Below are positions 42,901-49,143 of a stretch of DNA of 64,000 nucleotides, piece by piece. A program made the position numbers and the translations under genes. The notes under the pieces are model-generated. The model was not told the DNA's origin. It made no database searches and saw only the letters and a program-made list of their open reading frames with translations. Positions within the stretch are counted from its first letter, which is position 1, and each line of letters opens with the position of its first letter. Where the stretch lies: NCBI GenBank assembly GCA_947579605.1, contig OX388311.1, forward strand, positions 32,738,951-32,802,950, read 5' to 3'. Origin of the DNA: Athripsodes cinereus (lineage: Eukaryota > Arthropoda > Insecta > Trichoptera > Leptoceridae).

Positions 42901-43315
42901 AGTAAAGAATAAAATACATAATCAATTAAATTTATGTATTAAGTTACAGTAAAGTTTTTATCCAAAGAAGAAATTAATGAAACATTGTTACAAATTTCAG
43001 CCTAAAAGAAAAATCAGCAAAGACTTCCCAAATGCGGCCATCACAAAGACATATTCCAACAGTCAAACAAATCTGAGGCAACCACTCCACATGCATAGTC
43101 TAACAGCTAGGAGCATTCCCAAAGAGTTTAGAGACGAACTCAAGTTATCTATGCCTGTGCAGGCCAACATTCATCCTGGAGGTAGCAAGGAGATCCCAGA
43201 GGGAGCAGGCGATCCCATCAAAGAGGGAAAGAAGGATAGACCAGAGAGTCCACAACCTGAGCCAGGATCATTGAAGAACAAATTGGCGTTCTTTGAAAAG
43301 TTGAACCAAAAATGA
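18882..43315 (+). CDS. Large 12-exon gene, unrecognised acidic protein of 1450 aa
   Basis: Coding exons: 18882-18975, 25466-25665, 31256-31495, 31849-32008, 32242-34317, 34775-34907, 35867-35910, 36632-36703, 38640-38871, 39174-39330, 41872-42501 and 43001-43315. Every junction has GT/AG and a compatible phase, and the total is 4353 nt including the TGA stop. The protein begins with a single hydrophobic segment (residues about 1-30). It continues with a short conserved-looking region (about 33-98), a Ser-rich basic stretch, a 692-residue acidic Asn/Asp/Glu/Ile-rich exon that looks disordered, and short motif-like C-terminal exons. I do not recognise the family. A membrane-anchored or cytoskeletal scaffold would fit, but that is a guess. 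An alternative first exon and an alternative terminal exon are listed separately. Confidence 0.85.
18976..20865. other. Intron 1, first part
   Basis: AT-rich intron. 19735-19800 contains ATTTCAAATTCCTTTACCG..TTGGCGACGG, a block related to the repeats at 54480-54540 and 55130-55190. The rest shows nothing recognised. Confidence 0.35.
20866..21013 (-). mobile_element. TTAGTTGGAAG-family retroposon, reverse orientation
   Basis: Starts with a (TTTA)n run (reversed tail) and ends with GGAAG-reverse block CTTCCAACTAACCCGG. Matches the copies at 3495 and 36040 over its length. Confidence 0.7.
21297..21445. mobile_element. Small palindromic MITE
   Basis: AGCCCGTAGACAATTTGTAC at the left is perfectly repeated inverted at 21426-21445, and the palindromic match continues inward through TTGGCGATCG. 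The arms are 30 bp with an 89-bp spacer. No target duplication could be fixed. Confidence 0.6.
21446..24019. other. Intron 1, unassigned 2.5 kb
   Basis: Mostly AT-rich. It includes a 20-bp unit duplicated in tandem near 22941-22980 (ACACAACGGAAAATTAATAT twice). The block 23090-23700 has more balanced base composition but no coding frame beyond about 70 codons. It may be the body of an unrecognised transposon. Confidence 0.3.
24020..24244 (+). mobile_element. Possible solo LTR
   Basis: Starts TGTGTCGGAGTTACGC and ends TTTGTAACGTACA (TG..CA), with ATTAT on both sides (24015-24019 and 24245-24249). The base composition differs from the surroundings. The flanks are ATT-repeats, so the duplication may be accidental. 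Confidence 0.35.
24735..25052 (-). repeat. CTAGCTGACCC-type repeat, reverse orientation
   Basis: Reverse complement of the 841-1165 copy: opens with ATATATAAAATTCTCGT, carries CCGAAACGGATGGACCG and ends GGGTCAGCTAG. Confidence 0.7.
25466..25665 (+). CDS. Large gene, exon 2
   Basis: Encodes residues 32-98. It contains HSRLQQLIQRIIEEALHLP and the stretch FLDYSGSLRE, an amphipathic helix-like region with codon usage unlike the AT-rich surroundings (several CTG, GCC and GAG codons). Acceptor TTCCAG and donor AAG-GTACGA are good. A Met at 25483 could serve as an internal start if exon 1 is skipped. Confidence 0.85.
25666..26678. other. Intron 2, first part
   Basis: AT-rich intron with no gene. 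ATTAGGTGACATTGTCTTTT near 25795 matches a block at 45373-45391 that is part of a hairpin there, suggesting a small dispersed repeat. Confidence 0.35.
26728..27590 (+). pseudogene. 5'-truncated LINE: reverse transcriptase C-terminal region
   Basis: A 193-codon open frame (26728-27309) reads SRLQWTPHIETISGKLCSAV, FAYFQSIMSYGVLFWG, LQKRAIRGLKGLGPRE: the thumb and post-RT region of a Jockey/CR1-type LINE. A 3' UTR follows and ends in an A-rich segment near 27590 (CAATAAACAATGAAAAT). The catalytic palm is missing. A 49-bp near-perfect palindrome of TTTTGTTTTAATTTCAT abuts the 5' truncation point (26679-26727), which may record a twin-priming or template-switch event. Confidence 0.8.
27600..28380. 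other. Intron 2, unassigned
   Basis: AT-rich, including a short hairpin with CCCCCTT and GAGACATGTCTC (27955-28000). No gene or repeat recognised. Confidence 0.3.
28475..28680. repeat. Insert of unknown class in an RTE copy
   Basis: A GC-richer block (GAGTCGGTTCCAAATGACGG, GCGACGCCAAAAGCCC) that has no counterpart in the intact RTE and separates KLR from GYVDRM. Preceded by an ATT microsatellite. Class unknown. Confidence 0.4.
28792..29136. mobile_element. hAT MITE nested in an RTE copy
   Basis: Ends CAGTGTTTCCCAACCTTTT and, inverted, CAGTGTTTCCCAACGTGG. Flanks AATAAGAC (28784-28791) and AGTTAGAC (29137-29144) agree at 6 of 8 positions, fitting a decayed 8-bp hAT duplication. The RTE reading resumes directly after it. 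Confidence 0.7.
29286..29942. other. Intron 2, unassigned
   Basis: AT-rich with no convincing reading frame. The minus-strand frame at 29589-29819 has no supporting features. Confidence 0.3.
29955..30132 (-). mobile_element. RTE-linked short retroposon with perfect target duplication
   Basis: The minus-strand element ends at its 3' side with CCCCACTTGTGGGATATGCC..GTGATGGTATAGTAGTA, close to the RTE 3' end. Its middle carries CAGCGATGAGGTTTGCCACC, shared with the RTE ORF start. The 12-bp repeat GTCTCCGATAAC lies at 29943-29954 and 30133-30144. The 5' end is truncated relative to 40870-41085. Confidence 0.8.
30297..30514 (+). mobile_element. RTE-linked short retroposon with perfect target duplication
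   Basis: Begins CCGTGGAGCACCCGGTAAAG, contains GGTCTCCCACTCTTTTCC, AATTCAGCTATGAGATTGGCC and GAGGACAGCTTGCATG, and ends GATGATATAGTAAA. Flanked by GTAATTATTACC at 30285-30296 and 30515-30526. No ORF and no tRNA-like A/B box pair was seen at the 5' end, so it is not an ordinary tRNA-SINE. Confidence 0.8.
30894..30980 (+). CDS. Possible alternative first exon of the large gene
   Basis: Three in-frame ATGs (30894, 30912, 30936) open a short frame ending MEPCNSENNLLNPEQ directly before CAG-GTGATA. The exon ends in phase 0, the phase required to join exon 3 at 31256. No upstream acceptor in the right phase was found, which favours a first exon over an internal one. The result would be an isoform without the hydrophobic segment and exon 2. 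Support is only phase, donor and composition. Confidence 0.45.
30981..31255. other. Intron between the alternative first exon and exon 3
   Basis: A 275-nt intron with donor GTGATA and acceptor TTGCTTCCAG, AT-rich with a proper pyrimidine tract. Nothing else recognised. Confidence 0.4.
31256..31495 (+). CDS. Large gene, exon 3: Ser-rich with AT-hook-like RGRPR
   Basis: Encodes residues 99-178, starting VIDRYQHDPKRSTG. Ser/Gly-rich with a basic patch RAARRRGRPR (RGRPR at about residues 139-143), which matches the core of an AT-hook but could equally be a nuclear-localisation or phospho-regulated patch. Acceptor TTCCAG, donor TTG-GTTAGT, phase 0 on both sides. Confidence 0.8.
31622..31812. mobile_element. 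Foldback MITE, CTAGTCAAAACAC family
   Basis: GTGGGCCTAGTCAAAACACA at the left is repeated inverted at the right end. Inner arms include CGTTTTCGTT and GTAGACGACGTTGCGAGAA, and a central TAGCTAAAATACACAAGTAG. Closely related to 46337-46531 and to the copy disrupted by the RTE at 6241/10571. It lies in intron 3. Confidence 0.75.
31849..32008 (+). CDS. Large gene, exon 4
   Basis: Encodes residues 179-231, including FSSDDDDVSDSLYKDP (an acidic Ser/Asp run typical of casein kinase 2 targets) and FPEYGGDIIELEG. The donor GTCAGC at 32009 is weak, but the phase-1 join to 32242 restores a continuous frame. Confidence 0.75.
32009..32241. other. Intron 4 of the large gene
   Basis: A short AT-rich intron ending TTAATACTTACAG. 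If retained, it would add an in-frame stop (TGA at about 32068), so retention would truncate the protein after exon 4. Confidence 0.5.
32242..34317 (+). CDS. Large gene, exon 5: 692-residue acidic low-complexity region
   Basis: One uninterrupted 2076-nt frame (residues about 232-923) extremely rich in Asn, Asp, Glu, Ile, Lys and Ser, with few Cys or aromatic residues. No globular domain, coiled-coil heptad run or regular repeat is evident. Phrases such as DLSEAGSESDEKSDESND look like disordered acidic linker. Acceptor ACTTACAG and donor CAAG-GTATGA fit. The long open frame in AT-rich DNA is itself strong evidence that it is translated. Confidence 0.85.
34775..34907 (+). CDS. Large gene, exon 6
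   Basis: Encodes residues 924-967 with TITVPVQRHMDSLKRQHH and PDSPPR. Joined through phase 1 upstream and phase 2 downstream. Acceptor ATTCCAG, donor AAG-GTAAAG. Confidence 0.75.
35432..35665 (-). mobile_element. RTE-linked short retroposon
   Basis: The minus-strand copy has all main blocks (GTTCCACAGAAC-side 5' end, GACAGGTGTTTG, AATTCAGCGATGAAG, GGCTGGTCTGTTGGCTACCC, GTGATGG 3' end). It lies in intron 6. Confidence 0.65.
35867..35910 (+). CDS. Large gene, micro-exon 7
   Basis: A 44-nt exon encoding R-SPLKKEMPTEEFIP plus a split Gly. Acceptor ATTTTAG, donor CCAG-GTAAGA. Because of its small size it could be optionally skipped, but skipping would shift the frame. Confidence 0.65.
36040..36180 (+). 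mobile_element. TTAGTTGGAAG-family retroposon
   Basis: GGGTTAGTTGGAAGACATTC to CAATGTACAGTGAAGAATAA. Lies in intron 7 of the large gene. The minus-strand ORF overlapping it is spurious. Confidence 0.7.
36632..36703 (+). CDS. Large gene, exon 8
   Basis: A 72-nt exon encoding DIAKMDGQQNNIISEEASG and ISKPF. As a multiple of three with phase 1 on both sides, it could be skipped without a frame change, a natural site of alternative splicing. Confidence 0.65.
36965..37090 (+). repeat. Fragment of the RTE-linked short retroposon
   Basis: CCGTGGAATTCTCGGCAAAG, TTTCCACTCTTTCTTGTAGG and TTCAGTGATGAGCTATGTCA match the 5' two-thirds of the family in decayed form. Confidence 0.5.
37141..37265 (+). mobile_element. 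tRNA-derived SINE, second copy
   Basis: GGTAGCCTGGAGGTAGAGTC (A-box region) and GGTTCGATCCC (B box), followed by ACTCCCCTTTCGTGACACAAG. Compared with 5921-6065 it lacks about nine bases between the boxes, so it was inactivated or comes from a subfamily. Confidence 0.65.
37322..37519. mobile_element. Foldback MITE with about 84-bp arms
   Basis: TTATAAAATAATAAAATAAA at the left is mirrored at the right end. Inner arms include ACTTCATTCAAATGTCAGAA and its complement, and the loop is about 30 bp. The transcribed intron would fold into a near-perfect hairpin of about 200 nt. Confidence 0.75.
37664..37770 (+). mobile_element. TTAGTTGGAAG-family fragment
   Basis: TGGGTTAGTTGGAAGATATC..GCGATAAACTTGCC; the 3' part is decayed. 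Confidence 0.55.
38325..38605 (+). mobile_element. RTE-linked short retroposon, longest copy
   Basis: Contains CCCCCACTCCTTTCTGTG, GTGTCCTGTAAAAG, AATTCAGCGATGAGGTATGC, ATGTTCATAAGAAGCAG and the 3' block ACTTGTGGGAAATGCCGTGA ending in GGGTATAGA. It ends about 35 bp before exon 9, so it now supplies sequence just upstream of that exon's acceptor. Confidence 0.7.
38640..38871 (+). CDS. Large gene, exon 9: conserved-looking segment
   Basis: Encodes residues 1007-1083, including SIAEREHKKWLNAVPMENNP, YSPEAIERRLSKQ and YDIVPKTPNPSLDDGDEE. Codons here are less AT-biased than in exon 5 and the sequence looks constrained, as expected for a short interaction module. I do not recognise the family. Confidence 0.8.
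39174..39330 (+). CDS. Large gene, exon 10
   Basis: Encodes residues 1084-1136, beginning YGRDYYINQSKSATGYKELQ. The phase-2 join with exon 9 gives FKR-YGRDYY. The donor GCA-GTAAGT at 39331 is strong and in phase 0 with the acceptor at 41872. Confidence 0.8.
39331..39771 (+). CDS. Alternative 3' coding end of the large gene
   Basis: If the donor at 39331 is not used, the exon 10 frame stays open for 146 more codons to TAA at 39769-39771, giving a 1282-aa isoform. The extension has protein-like composition (SSLNVSGVKIKKRGSVKELF, TSSSSDDSLRLHIPSDV). AATAAA occurs at 40082-40087, about 310 nt after the stop. A second interpretation is retained intron sequence, but the length of the open frame argues for a real alternative end. 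Confidence 0.65.
   Translation, partial: VSSNTLLQEVERFALHRNIPRVCMKSRFKYTQNFVVNPLFDENDETCNYSEQSSGGDMKTATTIILDSNKENVTNIDVTSSSSDDSLRLHIPSDVQITEHTLETLSGIRSLSSLNVSGVKIKKRGSVKELFGGSLRLTRNDKLFTF
40082..40087 (+). promoter_or_regulatory. Candidate poly(A) signal for the short isoform
   Basis: AATAAA downstream of the alternative stop at 39771. Another AATAAA follows near 40124. Inferred only from position; AATAAA is frequent in this AT-rich DNA. Confidence 0.3.
40402..40595 (+). mobile_element. RTE-linked short retroposon
   Basis: CCCGTGGAGCACCCAGTAAAG to GAGGACAGCTTGCGTGTTT. The 3' RTE-like tail is missing. Confidence 0.65.
40645..40830 (-). mobile_element. RTE-linked short retroposon, reverse
   Basis: Reverse complement carries CAGCGATGAGGTTTGCCACC and the CCCCACTTGTGGTATACGAC tail. 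Confidence 0.7.
40870..41085 (-). mobile_element. RTE-linked short retroposon, reverse
   Basis: Tail block at the left (GAGGAATACGAC side) and the 5' block AGCGCCTAGCAAAGAATTGG at the right. The central CAGCGATGAGG box has been deleted. Confidence 0.6.
41872..42501 (+). CDS. Large gene, exon 11
   Basis: Encodes residues 1137-1346, starting TWRKTDDSQDMIKMERSQSQ. Contains SPTKSKRFDGLYEAVP, an acidic middle, and LPSVKDLRRKFVTESKEE near the end. Acceptor AATTTCAG, donor AAA-GTAAGT, phase 0 on both sides. Confidence 0.8.
43001..43315 (+). CDS. Large gene, exon 12: C-terminus
   Basis: Encodes residues 1347-1450: PKRKISKDFPNAAITKTYSN, MHSLTARSIPKEFRDELK and a final helix LKNKLAFFEKLNQK before TGA. 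Codon use and composition indicate constraint. Acceptor AATTTCAG. Confidence 0.85.
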   Translation, partial: PKRKISKDFPNAAITKTYSNSQTNLRQPLHMHSLTARSIPKEFRDELKLSMPVQANIHPGGSKEIPEGAGDPIKEGKKDRPESPQPEPGSLKNKLAFFEKLNQK

Positions 43316-43598
43316 GACTATATTTAGTTGTATGTGTTTTCATTCTATCAGTGAGTTGTAAGCTAGAAATATTACTACCCTGTTCTCAAAGATATTCTAA
43401 CATGCCATATCTGTATTAAGTATGTCATATTTTGTTCTTTTTCTCAAAATGTATTTGTTATTTACATTTGAAAAAGGAAAAAGTGCATAAATAATATACA
43501 AGTAACACATGAAACATTACTATATTCCTGAGTTCATGATATATCACTAGGTACTATATCAATGTAACAAGATAATTTTGAATCAAAATTATTTCAAA

Positions 43599-43610
43599 AA
43601 TAAAAATAAA
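43599..43610 (+). promoter_or_regulatory. Candidate poly(A) signals of the large gene
   Basis: Two AATAAA hexamers (43599-43604 and 43605-43610), about 285 nt after the stop. Further ones occur near 43830. This is the most natural 3' end of the long isoform. Confidence 0.4.
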
Positions 43611-43937
43611 TGCCTGTTGATGAGATGAAACATTTGATATAAATTATGTGCCTTGATTTTAAATATAGAACAACATAAATGTGGTAGTATTTTATTTATT
43701 TACATGTACATTTAAAAACATTAACGAAAAATATTTTAAGTAAAGTGAAACAAACATGCCTTATTTTATATATTGTCCCTATATGTGACATATGGGCTAA
43801 GTAACGTGCGCAAGATTTTGACGTGCTTGAAATAAAATGATTGTTGTAACATTGTATATTCTATGTATAGATTTGATTTTTTCAGTGTTAAAACTAGGAA
43901 AGTTCAATTTTACAATTAGATAATAATGAGTTAAACA

Positions 43938-44286
43938 AAAAACACTGTTTTTTTATTTCACTTAACAGTTTAATTTAACAGCGGAGACTTTTCGGAACTA
44001 AGCCATCTTCAGCGCAAAGTAAACAAAAACAGACATAAGCCTATGATAAATACAAACAAGATATTGTAGTTAGAGGGTTGGGGGTGGTGACGTAAAGGAG
44101 AGTGAGTGGGATATTAATTATTTTATCTCTATTTTGGTTTTATATTTCTGTATCCAACTGTATTGTGTGTATGTCTTTAAGTTTTTGTTTAGTTTCTTAA
44201 AGTATGGCAGTGAAGATGTACTAGTTCCAAAAGGCCTCTGCTATTCGGTTAATTAAATTGTTAAGTGAACGAAAACAGTGTTTATT
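43938..44286. mobile_element. Terminal-inverted-repeat element
   Basis: AAAACACTGTTTTTTTATTT and TTCACTTAACAGTTTAATT at the left are matched inverted by AATTAAATTGTTAAGTGAAC and GAAAACAGTGTTT at the right. About 350 bp long, no ORF. Confidence 0.6.
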
Positions 44287-46000
44287 GTTTTACTATTTTT
44301 GTTTTTAAACATTATTTAAATTATCAAGTTTTTTGTAATAATAATTTGAATAATGTTTTTAATATCATATCAGGCTCTTAATTTCAAGCACGTAAAAACC
44401 TTGTGCATATAACATGACTCATATTCGACATACAGTGACAATATGTATTTTATATTATAATTTACATGTTTGTAGTTTTACGCAATTAGAATAATACTAT
44501 ATAATTATTTCACGGTAAAGAGTTACATCTTTATATATTTGATTGATAAATATACTAGTAAAACATAATAATGATAACAAGTTTGGTATTTGACAAATGT
44601 TTCATTGTGTGAAAAATACCCTTAGTTTAAATTTATTTTTAAAATTAAAGCTATCCGGGTGAAAAGTGTACATTACTTGTAAGGTACCATAACCATACAA
44701 ATCCATATATGTGGTATAACTATATCAAAAATAATGAACTATGATCTAACGAATTATCAGAATAAATTGCTTGTATTACAGGTGAATTATAATGTGAAAA
44801 TATAGTTATGTTTTAACCTTTGATTACAATAATCAAATTGTTTCAACGTAGACAGGACCTTTGTAAATATTATAATAATAAATTATGTATGTATATACAT
44901 TCTATTTCTAGTACCTATGTTTTGCAAACATTGCCTTATACATTCACATAGAAAACATTTGTTTTATTTAAAGGAGTTTAATATATTATTTAATATTTTA
45001 AGTATCTATAAGCAGTTCACCAAAGCATCACAAGAGCAATATATCTGTACCTTGATTATTATTATAAATATTTTGTCTATTTTATCATAACATCTAAGGG
45101 TGTGTTTCTGTGCTTAGTGGCAGACATCATTCGCAAGACAGTGTTCGCTTGCATCACAACTGCCGACATCCAATACATTTTGCACCCTTCTCTCAGTGTT
45201 ATTTGGGATAAAGGTATTATTCTTTTTCATTGATGTTATCTTTCAATTAACCATTGTATGTGGTTATATAATATGTAAACTTAACACATGAAGCTACAAC
45301 ACAAGGCTCAGAAAAGATAATGTCACCTTATTTGGCAGTACATGTTCATGTAACATTCAAGGCACAATGGAATAAGGTGACATTGTCTTTTGTGAATTTT
45401 TTGTGGTAGTTCCAATTTTCGTTATTGTTTTTGTTAAAGGGGATGTCTCAAACCCACAGGACAGTGAGTACACACGCATCAAATGCTCTCTTCATCAGAT
45501 GGGTGGGAATTTAAGGTCATTTGATATGTTAAAATATATATTTGTCACTATTGAAGTTGTGCAGAGCTGTACTTTTGCATTGAATGGAAATAGTTCCAAA
45601 GGAATTCCCAATGCAATCAATGTACAATTCATCAGCAGTCGTGACATGTGCGAACACAGTCTTCAGTAAAGCGTGAATTCGATTTTATTCAAGTTACCAT
45701 ATTTAAATTAGCAATATAGAATAACAGAATAATCTTACCCTGCATGTATATTTCAAATATTTTTATTCATTTTAGGGGATGAATGGTTATTGTTTCATTC
45801 ATAGTTAAATATTTTTCCTACTTATATATCTATGTTATTGATTGACAAAGTGTTTTTATTTTGAATGTAGTTTATAAGTTCTCCTTAACACGATGCGTCT
45901 TCTTAATTAAGAGTGCCATTGTTAAAATATGAATTGTATTATTGTCGTAAACATGTTTTTCAAAAATTATTGTCTAAGTTTAGTAAAGTTTAGTTTATAG
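44287..46000. other. Intergenic, mostly unassigned
   Basis: AT-rich. A hairpin lies at 45315-45390 (AGATAATGTCACCTTAT with its complement). A frame of 88 codons at 45403-45669 follows it; it has no recognisable motif and the same hairpin block occurs in intron 2, so I treat it as repeat-derived. Confidence 0.35.
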
Positions 46001-46030
46001 ACCGACGGTTCTTGGTGGAAGTTCATATTA

Positions 46031-46163
46031 ATAATTTTTAAAATGAAACACAATATGTAGTTACTTTTGCCTGACGATAAGAGCGAAAGCTCTTGAAAGC
46101 CTGCTCGCAAGAATAAAGTCAATAGTGGAATAACTATATATCGTGTTTCATTTTAAAAATTAT
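46031..46163. mobile_element. Hairpin MITE, same family as 16127-16239
   Basis: ATAATTTTTAAAATGAAACA is mirrored at the right end. The core GACGATAAGAGCGAAAGCTC and CTTGAAAGCC matches the other copy. Confidence 0.65.
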
Positions 46164-46336
46164 TCTAAGTTTAATAGTTTTATAAAAAATTCTTTGAATT
46201 TCATCTCCATATCTTCAGTATGTCAGGGGGAGACTATACCTACCATATAAAGAAATGTCATTGAAATGTAATTTTTCAGTATGGCAATACATTATTTATT
46301 TCATTTTATTTTTTACGAACTTTACAGGTTATAGAC

Positions 46337-46531
46337 CAGGGCCCCTAGTCAAAACACATTTAAGCGTTACGTTTTCGTTCAAACAAGACGAGGTTGCGAG
46401 AACGCATCAATTTTCGTAGCTAAAATACACAAGTAGCTACGAAAATTGACACGTTCTCGCAACTTCGTCAACGTTTAAACGAAAACGAAATGAAAACGTA
46501 ACGCTTAAATGTGTTTTGACTAGGCCTACTG
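46337..46531. mobile_element. Foldback MITE, CTAGTCAAAACAC family
   Basis: Ends CAGGGCCCCTAGTCAAAACA and, inverted, CAGTAGGCCTAGTCAAAACA. The arms are very similar to 31622-31812. CAG/CTG ends suggest hAT, but no 8-bp duplication is visible. Confidence 0.75.
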
Positions 46532-46539
46532 TGGTTTTG

Positions 46540-47043
46540 AACCTTTTTTTCATTTCAATTTTTAATGAGGTAACTCTCCATTCCCCACCACAGCATCGAT
46601 CTTTGACAAATTCAATTTTAACCTATGCAGTATTTAGCACGTAGATATACGTTTTGAGGATGGAATTTTTTTGTGGAAGGAAACAAATGCACGAAATTCC
46701 ACGCCTGGCAACTCCGCCATTCCCCACAGGTTAAAAGCCACTGTTAACAGACAGTTGCAAAAATGCATGGAATACCATTAATATAAATCAACACATAAAT
46801 CAGTAAGAGTTCCATGGCTTACCAAAGATTTGTCCCCAATGATATGAAAAACAAGCAATACTATATCATTGAACTTTACACTATATTTGTGTAACAATAT
46901 CACTGAAATCACAGGGCCATTTTCAGGAATATAATTTTAGGTTGATTTTTACACCACTTTAATTTTTAGTTTATAAATATTTAAAGATCAAAGAAGATGT
47001 ACAGTTGAATAATTTTGTTGGTATTTATTGTGTAAAACTCCAT
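46540..47043. other. No feature recognised
   Basis: AT-rich intergenic sequence. Confidence 0.3.
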
Positions 47044-47752
47044 ATTAATCAAATAAATAATATATTATTATATGGTTTTACAAGTACTTTATTTAAAGTG
47101 ACTCAAGTTTCGACATAAAATGGTTTTTTCAAATTAATCCTAACAACTACATATTATAGCCTATTCATATACCTGTATAGAGAATAACAATTAATAATTC
47201 GATGGTTTAAAGCACAAAAGACACATGTCCACTATTTAGGTAAAATGAGTTAATATATGTACAAGATCGGTTACAACGTCGTCTATGTCCTGATTACATA
47301 ACAACCAATAATTCTTATATCATTATCGAAATATTTAATAAAAACCAGATGCCAAACATTTTAAAATTATCATTTTTTTGTGCACAGATGTAACATGTCA
47401 CATAAGATATTTGAGAATGTATTAATATCGACATAATTGATTCCTAAAAAGCACATGTCCACCAAGGACATCTTCTGAATTAATTTAAAATTAGTTAATT
47501 AATTTTGAATCTCAAACTTTCAAACCCTGTTTTCTCTAAACTGTCAAATGTGGACGGACATGTGTCTTCTGTGCTTTAAACCATCGATATTTTTCCAAAC
47601 TGTAAAAGAATTTTTAGTAGGTATATAAGGAACATATTAAGTATATTTGTTGTTAGGATTAGTTTGAAAAAGACATTACATGTCGAAACTCCAGTCACTT
47701 TAAATAAAGTACGTGTAATACCATATAATAATATATTATTTATTTGATTAAT
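47044..47752. mobile_element. 709-bp foldback element
   Basis: ATTAATCAAATAAATAATAT and onward is mirrored at the right end for about 120 bp (TTTAAAGTGACT, GTTTCGACAT, TAATCCTAACAAC), and again further in (CGATGGTTTAAAGCACA, AGACACATGTCC). No ORF; class unclear. Confidence 0.7.
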
Positions 47753-48051
47753 ATGTACAGTGTTGTATATATGTCTGAAAAAGTTATATAATTATCTTGC
47801 AATGTGCTTATAGTAAGTAGTACATAAAAGTGTAATTGTATATGTATAACATTGTTATTACATGCAAATTATACCTTATTTTTCAATTTGTGTTTTGATT
47901 TTTTCCTATCTTTCAATTGGATTGTGCTATGCGACAATGTTTCAAACCTCACAAATCTCAAACTGAGATAATCAATATTTTTTGTTGAGTTAACAATGTC
48001 AACAGAAGTATGGGTTGTGAGGTCTAATTCACTGCATACAGTCGGGCAGAC

Positions 48052-48222
48052 ACTTGGCTCTTGCCTTTGCATAATTATGTGGATAACATATATGTATACA
48101 CTACTGAGACTTGGCTCTTGCCTTTGCATAATTATGTGGATAACATATATGTATACACTACTGAGACTTGGCTCTTGCCTTTGCATAATTATGTGGATAA
48201 CATATATGTATACACTACTGTG
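48052..48222. repeat. 57-bp tandem repeat, three units
   Basis: ACTTGGCTCTTGCC starts at 48052, 48109 and 48166. Because 57 is a multiple of three, open frames run through it on both strands; these are not considered genes. Confidence 0.9.
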
Positions 48223-48329
48223 CATATACTTTCACACACGGGTCCCGATCTTGAACACATTTTTGGTTAGACACAGGTCTTCTCACTGATTGCAATTTTT
48301 ATGTCCTATTTTGTCTGATGTGTCTAGAC

Positions 48330-48533
48330 CAGTGGTTCCCAAAGTTTTAATTTCACGTACCACACACGAAATTATAAATCAGTAGCGTACCACTAAACTA
48401 GGATTCGATGCTCTAGTATTTCGATCATCATCTTGAATCATTGCACAATTTAATGGCCATGGCTGCTTGCATACTACCTTAATAATTGTCGCGTACCACT
48501 GGTGGTACGCGTACCATAGTTTGGGAAACACTG
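48330..48533. mobile_element. hAT MITE with perfect 8-bp duplication
   Basis: CAGTGGTTCCCAAAG at the left, inverted CAGTGTTTCCCAAAC at the right, and GTCTAGAC at both 48322-48329 and 48534-48541. About 204 bp without coding sequence. Confidence 0.9.
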
Positions 48534-48561
48534 GTCTAGACAATGTCACAAGTATACTAAA

Positions 48562-49140
48562 CTAGCTGACCCAGCCAACTTCGTACTGCCTAACAATCAA
48601 TGAATGATTAATATTTTTAATCTCTTTACAAACTCCCGTAATTGTCGAAGTGTGTCATCGTATAGTGAAAAAAAATAAAATTCATTTATATTGAACAATT
48701 ATACTTAACTCAGATTTGTTTAGAAATTATCTGCTGTATGTAATGTAATTGTAGGTTTAAACCTATTTATTTTCAATTTATAAAAAATCTTTCCATGATT
48801 TTTTCAAAATTGAAATTTCAGAACTACAGATGTTAAATTATATGGGTAACCATTCTAATTTGAAAATGTATACAAAAATTATTCTATAAATAGGCTAATC
48901 TATAAAAAAACTTCATCGTTAATTTTCCATGAGTCTCCTTATTGTTTTTTTTATAGAAATTAAAAATGTATGGCGTAAATATTTTTTTTGTAATTTTTCT
49001 TCGCGTGAATTTATAAGACATTTTAATAACTAATCAGCTATTCAGGGCAGAGAAGAATCCAACAAATCAGAGATTATTCAAATCTGTTCAGCCATTCTCG
49101 AGTTATACATGGTGTAACTAACACGACTTTCTTTTATATA
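48562..49140 (+). repeat. CTAGCTGACCC-type repeat, divergent subfamily
   Basis: CTAGCTGACCCAGCCAACTTCG, then AATCAATGAATGATTAATAT, and at the end GAGTTATACATGGTGTAAC. A neighbouring copy follows directly at 49144. Confidence 0.6.
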
Positions 49141-49143
49141 TAT

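Noticed and set aside
45403..45669. 88-aa plus-strand ORF
   Set aside because: It has no recognisable domain and follows a hairpin that also occurs in intron 2, so it is likely repeat-derived; transcript data would be needed.
47869..48289. A 118-aa minus-strand and 97-aa plus-strand ORF with repeated peptides
   Set aside because: Both are created by a 57-bp tandem repeat; no start context, motif or exon structure supports translation.
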